A stretch of DNA of 64,000 nt from Deroplatys truncata (taxonomy: Eukaryota > Arthropoda > Insecta > Mantodea > Mantidae), in assembly GCA_030765065.1 (NCBI GenBank), contig CM060978.1:54712421-54776420 (forward strand), read 5' to 3'. The notes beneath the pieces were generated by a model. It was not told the DNA's origin and did no database searches. It saw only the letters and a list, made by a program, of their open reading frames with translations. Below are positions 56,778 to 64,000 of the stretch, one piece after another; the first letter of the stretch is position 1; every line of letters begins with the position of its first letter. The translations under genes were made by a program, and so were the position numbers.

Positions 56778-57385
56778 TTTTTACTTTCTCTACTGCATAC
56801 CACCCAAAAATTTGATACCAAGATTTCACTGAAAATACGTTTTGAAACCCCCTGAATCCAAAAAAAAGTATATTTTAATAAAAAGGTTTGGGCATGTGTG
56901 CATAGGTGTGCACGTGATAGAACAGCATTTACTCAAAAAGGAAAAGCCTGATAAGTACCAAACTTGGTGATGGTAGATTGAGTCACACTTTTTTACACTT
57001 ACCTTCACTAATTAAAAGTTATATAAAACAGAAAAGTTTTTGAGGGCATTCGTCCTCATCGTTAGCGACTGGGTGACTTCACTGTTAATAGTGCTTGTGT
57101 TTTTAATCTTTAACCAAACTTGGTATTTAAATTCAGTGTCTTCCAAGAAGGTAACATGAAGATATTCAAGAAAAAACACCCTGCCCAAATTATCCCCTAC
57201 ATAAAAAAAAAATTTTGTTAATTTTTATTCTCTCAAAATGTCCAACAGTCCTGATTAAGTCACCATATGTTTAAAATATTTGCATGACTAATTCAAAATC
57301 CTCAAAATGTATATATGTAGTGAAATCTGGATTCTGAATTAGGATGAATCTATATTTCCCCTACCTATTAATAGAGAAAGTAAAA
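56778..57385 (-). repeat. R1 diverged copy j, split by a 144-bp insertion
   Basis: Starts TTACTTTCTCTACTGCATACC, runs to ACCAAACTTGGT, is interrupted at 56969-57112, then continues TATTTAAATTCAGTGTCTTCC. A plus-oriented R1-like end (TTTCCCCTACC...GAGAAAGTAAAAAT) closes it at 57385, so two pieces may be joined. Confidence 0.6.
56969..57112 (-). mobile_element. 144-bp hammerhead-module insertion with 12-bp target duplication
   Basis: Flanked by ACCAAACTTGGT (56957-56968 and 57113-57124) inside R1. On the minus strand it holds CACTATTAACAGTGAAG, then the Penelope 3' module (CTAACGA, GAGG/CCTC hairpin, AAAA; 57065-57037) and the Penelope terminal sequence GTGTGACTCAATCTACC. It has no coding sequence. 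The module core carries substitutions relative to the intact CTGATGA...GAAA form at 30563-30536. Confidence 0.75.
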
Positions 57386-57652
57386 ATCACACAACGTATA
57401 TTATTTTTAACAGAATCGTTTCCCCCATGATAGATAGGATTCCAATTTGGTAGGTTTCACTGTGTGTTAGAGGTCTGTACAGACCCACTGTCTAATTTTG
57501 TTTTAAATAAAGTTGCTTTGCAGTTGGTGACTATTATTATTAGAGGGCAGATTAGAGTGACCTGGTCCATGATTTCAAGTTACTGATGCAAAGAGTATAA
57601 GTCTTGGCATAGGTCTCCTGGGTACAGACGGTAGGTAAAGAAATATACTGTA
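57386..57652. other. Short unclassified spacer
   Basis: No feature recognised. Confidence 0.35.
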
Positions 57653-58599
57653 TACCCCATCGTTGAATCTTTGCACTTAATAGTTCATGTGGCTTTGCAT
57701 AACGTTGGCTATATTGTGGTTGCGACGTTGCCAAAGTAGTTAGTAAACAACAACAGCTGATTGTTCTCCTTTCTATCGTGTCTAAGCCGCATAGAAAAAA
57801 TGTACATAAGTAGCAAACGTCATTGAATAATAACTATTTTGTATTATTTTTATTGCTTATTGAAAATAAGTCAGCATAAACATTGCAACGTATGTAGAAT
57901 AAATTAGCACTTTTGACAATATAGAAACAAAATAATGCAAACATGCCTGCAACAATGAGAAGAAATAAAGCATATTATAAGCTGCGATAAAGTTATTTTA
58001 ACTCGCGCTGCGTTCCAGATGGTTCAGGAATTTTGTCCTCTGTCTCTTGGAGTTTTACTCCCTTGTAAATAACAGTGCTCATGATTAGTTCAAGAGCTAC
58101 TACAGTTTGTTGTACAGCTTTATCTACAGAAATAGAGGGATGCCCATGAACCTTCATGTACTCCTACTGTTCAAACAATTCCCGGGTCCTTCTTAACAAT
58201 ACCTGACTATTAAGTGGCACATCTTGACGCAAAGGATTTTCACATCACTCAGTGATCGGCATTGTTTTTGAGGCATTGTTGCACTTCAAATCTTGTATAA
58301 ATAATATGAATGAAATATATATAAAAATAAATAAATATATATGTATAAACGAACAACAATAACCACAAATATAAATAACAATGAACAATATTAGCTTGCA
58401 AAGAACAATGGGCGCACGCGCTAGATTTTCACAAACTGAAATGCATGGTTGGAAATAGCTACATCCGGCAACACAGCTGCTTCCGCTTTGTCATAGACCA
58501 CCCGAAATGCTGCCTTGTGATTGGTTTAGATTTTCATCTTTTTTTTTTTGCGAGTGTACCAACTTAATCACTAGCTACAACGTTTCAACGACGGGGGTA
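57653..58599 (-). mobile_element. TA-type DNA element, family E1, copy b
   Basis: 947 bp with inverted ends TACCCCATCGTTGAAT and TACCCCCGTCGTTGAAA, flanked by TA. Paralogous to 53352-54383, including the GCTGATTGTTCTCCTTTCTA block and the degraded minus-strand HTH leader. It lies in the GFRP-like intron. Confidence 0.8.
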
Positions 58600-58925
58600 T
58601 AGTAGGCATAATGTTCCACTTTGAAAACAGACTGCATATGCAGTACAAGATAAGTGAACCTCATAAAAGCAATCACTCAGATCATCCCCTGCTGAAAGGC
58701 CCAGTTACGGGATGCATTCAGGTCCATGGAACCAATTGAGGAATCACTTTACAGAAATAGTGGCAACTGAGTCCTGGAAACCTCATGTAGCAAGTGATAT
58801 GTTGATGGTATACTGCTTTATTGACCACATTGGCGTCCCTAATACACACTCCGCTCAGGATGTCTAGGGTGAGGCTGAACGGCGGGAGGAAGAGTTTGCA
58901 GCCACCGTGCTATTGTGATGTTATA
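58600..58925. other. Spacer with possible coding remnant
   Basis: One plus-strand frame reads ESWKPHVASDMLMVYCFIDH, then IGVPNTHSAQDV before a stop. It was not recognised as any family and has no splice-site support. Confidence 0.3.
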
Positions 58926-60198
58926 CGAAGTGTGATCAAAAAGTAACGGGAATTTTTGTTTTTCTTAAAGAATATTTATTTAATCCTCAACAACAAATTT
59001 GTCCCCTTCAAAGTAATCCCCATCAGATATACACTTGTGCCAGCACTTTTACCAATCTTGGAAGCACTTCTGCAACTCACTTTCCGTTATGGTGTTCAGC
59101 TCCTTCAGCAACTCTGTTTTTATCTCATCATTGGTGGCAAAATGTTGTCCTTTCATGGTTCTCTTCATCCTGAGGAATAGAAAGAAATCGCACGGGGCCA
59201 TGTCTGGCGAATACGGTGGCTGAGGCAGCATAACGGTTTTGTTTTTTGCCAGAAAGTCACGAACAAGCAGTGAAATGTGAGTGGTTGTGTTATCGTGATG
59301 CAATTTCCACGAGTGGTTTTGCCACAATTCTGGTCGTTTTCTTTGGATTGCTTCACGCAAACGGCGCATAACTTCCAGGTAGTATTCCTTATTGACCGTA
59401 TGACCATAAGGCAGGTACTTGAAAAACTTGAGAAGAACCTTCACATGTGATAGAACTTGTCAAATTTTTTTCAGTCTTGGCTCTTCAGCAGCTTCCATTA
59501 GGACGATTGGGCCTTAGTTTCGACGTCATACCCATATACCTATGTTTCGTCACCTGTTAAAACCTTCTTTAGAAGTTCTGGATTATTTTCGACTTCATTC
59601 AGCAATTCCTGAGCGATGTCTACGCAATGTCGTTTTTGGTTGAAATTCAACAATTTCAGAACAAATTTTGCTGCTACACATTTCATGCCCAAAACATCCA
59701 AAAAAATTGCTTGTCATGAGCCAAAGGATATGCCGACATCAGCAGCAACCTCTCTGATGGTGATTGGGCGATTTTACAGAACCATTTTCTTTACTTCTTC
59801 CACATTGTCATCAGTAATTGATGTGCTAGGGCATCCAGGGCGGTCATCTTCAATGTCTTCTCGACATTCTTTGAAACGTTTATACCCCTCATAAACTGTC
59901 TTACCCAAAGGCCACAGTCAACATTTCGAACGCGGTGCTGCACTTTATTACATCTTTCAAGCAAAATTTAATGCAAATTCTTTGATCCATCTTTTTTGAA
60001 AGTAAATATTCGCAGAGCACTCAAAAACACGTATAACTTTTTCGACTGTCAACAATAAACTAAATATTCAAAACAGCTGAAAATGCAAACATACATCAGG
60101 AACATGTGCACCAACAAGATAAAACAGAAGAATTTAACATCGGATGTATAATGTTCGCGAAATTAAAAGATCCCAGTTATTTTGTTTATCACACCTTG
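58926..60198 (-). mobile_element. Full-length mariner element (family M3)
   Basis: 1273 bp between TA dinucleotides, with ends CGAAGTGTGATCAAAAAGTA and CAAGGTGTGATAAACAAAAT. It lies in the GFRP-like intron close to exon 1. The end sequence is shared with the relic starting at 28527. Confidence 0.9.
59049..59950 (-). pseudogene. mariner transposase (family M3), C-terminal third intact
   Basis: From 59444 to 59049 one frame reads YLPYGHTVNKEYY, LHHDNTTTHISLL (second Asp) and PQPPYSPDMAPCDFFLF (third Asp), 34 residues apart as in mariner. Upstream, the first-Asp block is LTGDET*VYGYD, with TAG replacing the Trp codon of DETW. The HTH region contains RPGCPSTSITDDNVEE and RPITIREVAADVGIS with further stops. 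Dead, but less decayed than most relics here. Confidence 0.85.
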
Positions 60199-60676
60199 TA
60201 TGTCACTGGCCAAAGAGACATTTATTTATTATACTACTGCTATGCATATCTGCATGCTGTGATAATTTGCTATTTCGAGCATCTTAACATCGGGGATAAA
60301 AAATGTAATAAGTTGTTTTGGTCTTTATTCTCCCTTTACATGGAAACGTGTTTATTATCGTTTATTTTCTCAGTGTTAATGATTTTGATTAAAGTACTGT
60401 ATGTTTTGGATATTTATATGATAAATAAAATTTGTATCTTGAATGTGATTAATTTTTTTTGGTTTTATTTTCAAGCCCAACACGAGCCCGATAAACATTT
60501 TTCAACTTTAGCCAGAATCCGGTCCGAGCCATTCAGCCCATTACATTCTGAATAATCTACTTAATTCACTACTCTTCTTTTTTTTTGTAGTTCAGTAAAA
60601 CATTCTGCAGTTTTTGGCTACCCTTATCCTAACACTTAATTGTACAATGCTTTATGCTCACACTTTCCTACCTTAC
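60199..60676. other. Intron sequence next to GFRP-like exon 1
   Basis: A 149-codon plus-strand open frame (60106-60555) begins within the mariner end and is hydrophobic/AT-driven without a recognisable domain. It is judged not a gene. Confidence 0.4.
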
Positions 60677-60849
60677 CCCTGATCATTAATCCATTAACAA
60701 CTTCAGAAGAGGAAGGGAACCGCTTTGAAAGAGCCTGAATTTCAGCTGGGATGAGACCAAACACGTTACAATCAGAAGCATGCAATGAACCTTTCACTGC
60801 AACGTAGTAGTAGTTGGGAAGAGGCATATTCATTTCTATTGCTTCAGAG
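60677..60849 (-). CDS. GFRP-like protein 1, exon 1
   Basis: Exon bounded by acceptor TTTTTCACAG (exon from 60849) and donor GTAAGG (from 60676). The first ATG is at 60833; the frame is also open upstream through SEAIE, so coding may begin in an earlier exon. It reads MNMPLPNYYYVAVKGSL, then CNVFGLIPAEIQAL, then EVVNGLMIRG. The phase-1 end (one G) joins exactly to GT of the next exon to make Gly, leading into PPIQV. The intron is 5.3 kb and holds a TA element, R1 pieces, an E1 element and a full-length mariner. The alternative that this exon belongs to an unrelated small protein is less likely given the matching phase and the paralogue at 55251. Confidence 0.65.
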
Positions 60850-61094
60850 CTGTGAAAAACAAAAGCACATGTGTTAGTACATTAACTTTTGATAAACATG
60901 CTCATTATGAGGGAAACAAATGTGACTATACCTTCATTTCTACTTGTCGACTCCGATTTTAGAACTACACCTTTCTCAATACTCCAATATTTTCTCAGGT
61001 TTCTAGCCATGTGACTGTTTCCAAAAATGATATCAAGTTTTGGCAATGTGCATCTTCCCTGTCATTGGGATAACTGACTCTCAAACATCCCATT

Positions 61095-61685
61095 CATGAG
61101 GTGTGGCAATAAAGACACCAGATCTAATTTTTTACTCATTTTCCGCAACTTTGAGGACAAAGAAAGGGTAGGATATTGACATGTGCAGCACTTAGTCTAG
61201 CTGCAACCATGTTAAAAGCAGTTAATGTGTCTGAGCTCCATCAGAATAATGCCAGGTGCTAAAGTAGAACATTATTAACCTCAAATTCCTCATAAAATTC
61301 TGAAAATCTGCCACAGAAACTTATAAGTTGTTGACAAAAGTTTATGATGATCATTGTCTATCTCGTATGCAAGTTTTCCAGTGGTTAAAGAAATTTAAGG
61401 TGGGTAGAAAAGATGCTGAGGATGATCCAAAATTGGGCCACCCAACAGAATGAGAAGTCGCTAAAATTATTTGAAAAGACTGCCACTTGAGCATTTGAAC
61501 TTAACATCGATATGAAAAGTGTTAGATTATGGAAAAGGTGTGTATTAAAATAGTGCCAAAAATCAATATACTCAAGCAAAAGGAACCCTGAGTGAATTTC
61601 TGTGTTGCACGGTTGAAAAAATTTAAGATAATCTTGATTTCTTCAAAAATGCAATTACGTCCAACACGATCCATAGACTTATACC
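61095..61685 (+). pseudogene. mariner relic, N-terminal part (family M7)
   Basis: After a GAGGTGTGGCAATAAAGAC end, the plus strand reads TETYKLLTKVYDDHCLSRMQ, VFQWLKKFKVGRKDAEDDPK and LGHPTE, the first helix-turn-helix of mariner transposases (usual SETYxxLxxxYGDxCLSRxQVFxWFKRFKEGR). Later pieces are scrambled by stops. The relic ends where a TIR element begins. Confidence 0.75.
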
Positions 61686-62598
61686 TTTTTCACTATAAGC
61701 TGAAAGGAGAAGTAAACAAAACCACGTGACAAGACAGCACCTCATTGGCTGGTGGACAAACTACAACCTTTCCCACTTAGCATGTCTCCTCTTCCTCAAC
61801 AAAAACAGTTCGGTTCAGATCATAACATTTTGATGTTATTCTCGTGCAGAGGAATTTAAAACACTCATTATTGTAACAGTTAAATTTATGAAACTAAATG
61901 TGTTTGTTCAGATTCACCTATAACTAAATAAACTGTTATAGCAGAGGGTTTAAGAGGCTATGCACAGGCGCTGCAGTTCGTTTCCGGTTGAGAATCTTCT
62001 GCCACTGTGGAAAACAAATGCGGGAAATGGAAAGAAGACAATTGTGTTAAATGCTTTTAACAAATTCTGTGAAAAGTACCCACCTTTAATCGACAATGAA
62101 TATGGTTGGCCATTGTTTAGCAATAATTAAACCTTTTTGTTAGTGATGCATAATTGTTGCTCGGATAGCTTGGGTCGCATTTGTTTTCTGTTGTGTTTTA
62201 ACCTATAGTGCTAATCATTATTTAACTTGTTGACTCATAAAAGGTTAAAGCAAAGGTGGTACACTGATATTAGTCATTAAATGAATGATTTCTAAAGCCT
62301 GAAGAACAGTTTAATCCAGTATCTTTAATTACAGATATAAAACTGTTCAGGTACAACTTTTATTTGTCCACTCTGAATATTGTGTTTAGGATGTAAGGCA
62401 AAATATAGGAACAAAACATACAGTGTTTAAAAGCTAATGATCCCCAAGCTGTGCAATATACTGTATTCGCATTCTGTCTGAAGCAATTTCCTCTCACAGG
62501 TCTTAGTTCCCGTCATCCTCCACGTGGTGCTGCCATGTGCTCAGCGGAGTGATACATTTAAGTTTTGTTTACTTCTCCTTTCAACTTATAGTGAAAAA
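61686..62598. mobile_element. DNA element with ~35-bp inverted ends
   Basis: The start TTTTTCACTATAAGCTGAAA and the end, reversed TTTTTCACTATAAGTTGAAA, are followed on both sides by GGAGAAGTAAACAAAAC. About 913 bp. No target duplication could be fixed. A 47-codon frame near 61990-62130 (PLWKTNAGNGKKTIVLNAF) was not recognised. Confidence 0.6.
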
Positions 62599-62649
62599 GT
62601 GAGGCAGTATTTTGGTACCTGAATAATTTCAATTGTTATTTAAAATACG

Positions 62650-63315
62650 TAAATTAAATAACAGCCCGCCTTGAAACAATATGTATGTAATAATTATTTA
62701 AATTGTATGTAACAGTCATTTCAAATGCTTATTTTTATTGTAAATATGTTTTATTAATGTTATATGAATACTTTATATATTCTAATAATGCAAGAACTGT
62801 GAGAATAGTAAATTTTAAGATTGCTAACAATGAGTAATAATGAGGTAATTATAGCAATAATGTGTTTGGAATTTGAAAATGTACTGGTCATGATTAGAGC
62901 GACGATGACGTAGTTTCAGTGACAGTTTTAAAATTAGCCAATCAACGGCAAAGAAAAGTTTTAAGTTGAATGCAGAAATTCTATTGGACTAGAATTAGCC
63001 AATCAGAGACTTGCATTACCAAAGCTATTGGTTTTGACCGTTGAGGTTATTCAGTTCCTGGCAAGACATGGTAGTGTGTAGATGGAAAAATGTGTTCTCT
63101 ATGGGCGTTTAGTAAAAGCATATATACGCGCTAAGTGAATATATAAAAGTTTGTCACAGTTCTTTTAAAAGTGTAGTGGTTTATAAATATGTGCAAGAAG
63201 TTAAAATAAAAGTAAAACTTTAAAAGTTTAATTCTGTGACGTCTACAATAATTGTCATTACCACACCCTGCATAAGAATCCCGACTCTAAATTAAGACTG
63301 ACGCAGCCGAGGCAA
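62650..63315 (+). repeat. LTR-like dispersed repeat, copy 2
   Basis: Paralogue of 45825-46531 (AATAACAGCCCGCCTT, TTAGCCAATCAGA, TGACGCAGCCGAGGCA) in the same orientation. Its structural class is uncertain for the reasons given for the first copy. Confidence 0.45.
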
Positions 63316-63699
63316 ATTCAAACAGTAATATTATGTAAGCATTAAATTCAATCCGACGCTCAAAGCAACTATTAATACATAACAACTCTTCAAATTTTCA
63401 TAAACATTTATTACACAATATTACGTAACAGCAGCTAGTCATCTTCAAGTTAGCGCACATACGTAGGGCTAACTCAAAAAGCAGCTAAAAATAATATGTG
63501 AGCCAACTCCTTAACCAACCACCTTCAAAAGGTATAGTGACAATCCATGCATTGGAAGTGACCCTCCGTTCCCAGAAAGAAAGTGTGTATGAGCAAATAA
63601 AAAAATCAAAGCAATGCAATTGTTGTTTTGGGATATTCTGGGGGTTATCAACATTGATTGAGTGCCTGCAAGTCAGACTGTAAATCATGTTTATTATAA
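63316..63699. other. Unclassified spacer before a LINE ORF
   Basis: A 61-codon plus-strand frame (63498-63683) precedes the LINE frame but shows no recognisable domain. Confidence 0.35.
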
Positions 63700-63999
63700 A
63701 AATGTTTAAATTTAAAAGATAGTAATATATTAAAAGAATGTATACAGCTTCAAAAAGCTGTCTTAGGAGAAGAGTGTTGGTTAGGGGAGATGGGAAATGT
63801 CCTAAAAGAAATTGGCATGAGGAATATTTTCCTATTAGATAAATATAATAACAGTGGGTTTTGGAAAGAAGTGAGATTGAGGGTGGAAGATATCGAGAAA
63901 CAAGAGATTTGGGCTAGTTTTGAGGATAAAAGATCATTGATCTTGTATAAATCACTTGAAAGAAATTGGGGAAGGGAGAAGTATGTAGATATATGCAAT
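63700..63999 (+). pseudogene. LINE ORF2 C-terminal fragment, running off the window
   Basis: Open frame of 100 codons without a stop to the window edge: KECIQLQKAVLGEECWLGEM, VLKEIGMRN, then NNSGFWKEVRLRVEDIEKQE. It matches the LINE at 23726-24887 (ENNVKGFWKEARRRFEDIEIQ), which continues to the CPICGEREDLEH motif. It belongs to the region between the RT domain and the C-terminal Cys motif. Whether it is intact depends on sequence beyond 64000. Confidence 0.7.
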
Positions 64000-64000
64000 A

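Noticed and set aside
60106..60555. 149-codon plus-strand open frame
   Set aside because: It starts inside the mariner end, is composed of AT-driven hydrophobic residues, has no recognisable domain, and lies in the intron of the opposite-strand GFRP-like gene.
61686..61740. Third-Asp block of the M7 mariner (DLYLFHYKLKGE)
   Set aside because: The same DNA recurs reverse-complemented at 62560-62598 as a terminal inverted repeat, so the resemblance to a mariner motif is probably accidental.

Overview
This window comes from a eukaryotic, most likely arthropod, nuclear genome. It is AT-rich, has no long open reading frames, and is packed with decayed transposable elements: mariner, Tc1-like, pogo, Harbinger-type and other TA-flanked DNA elements, Penelope-like retroelements, LINE fragments, tRNA-derived SINEs and a very abundant unclassified 0.9-kb repeat. 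Host genes show as short exons with good splice sites separated by introns of 5 and 14 kb. The arthropod guess rests on the transposon mix and gene style, not on a database match.

The convincing host genes all lie on the minus strand in the right third. Furthest upstream is a two-exon gene (exons at 60677-60849 and 55262-55365) for an 86-residue protein resembling the GTP cyclohydrolase I feedback regulatory protein (GFRP). Only 10 nt after its stop codon a second ATG (55251) opens an 86-codon ORF that is a paralogue of the first protein. About 200 bp further downstream lies the first coding exon of an ANKRD39-like ankyrin-repeat gene (54698-54791), whose second exon is at 40188-40597. The spliced product is 167 residues. 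This compact GFRP/GFRP/ANKRD39 array on one strand, with two of its ORFs in what looks like one exon, is the most interesting thing in the window.

Layout. 1-13.4 kb: a deleted mariner, an inverted Penelope-type repeat, two copies of the unclassified repeat (called R1 here), a Penelope RT/GIY-YIG relic, a LINE split by R1, SINEs, a pogo-type DNA-binding fragment, the first of three TA-flanked 1.1-kb 'D' elements, and a THAP-domain inverted-repeat element with a full-length mariner nested in it. 13.4-30 kb: more R1, D and SINE copies, a ~150-bp tandem repeat, a Harbinger-type element split by a LINE, and two mariner relics. 30-40 kb: Penelope elements in inverted arrangement with a nested TAA-flanked element, two relics of a Tc1/mariner family with long D-to-D spacing, and a pogo element. 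40-61 kb: the gene array, its introns filled with R1 clusters, a 253-bp palindromic insertion, mariners, Penelope pieces and TA elements. 61-64 kb: a mariner relic, a TIR element, an LTR-like repeat, and a LINE ORF running off the window end.

A second theme is a recurring hairpin module, CTGA(N)GA - stem-loop - GAAA, found about ten times, nearly always at the 3' side of Penelope coding relics. It matches the core of hammerhead ribozymes, which Penelope-like elements are known to carry. One 144-bp insertion with a 12-bp target duplication holds little besides this module and resembles a retrozyme.

All identifications come from reading the sequence and from memory of protein families. No searches or folding programs were run.
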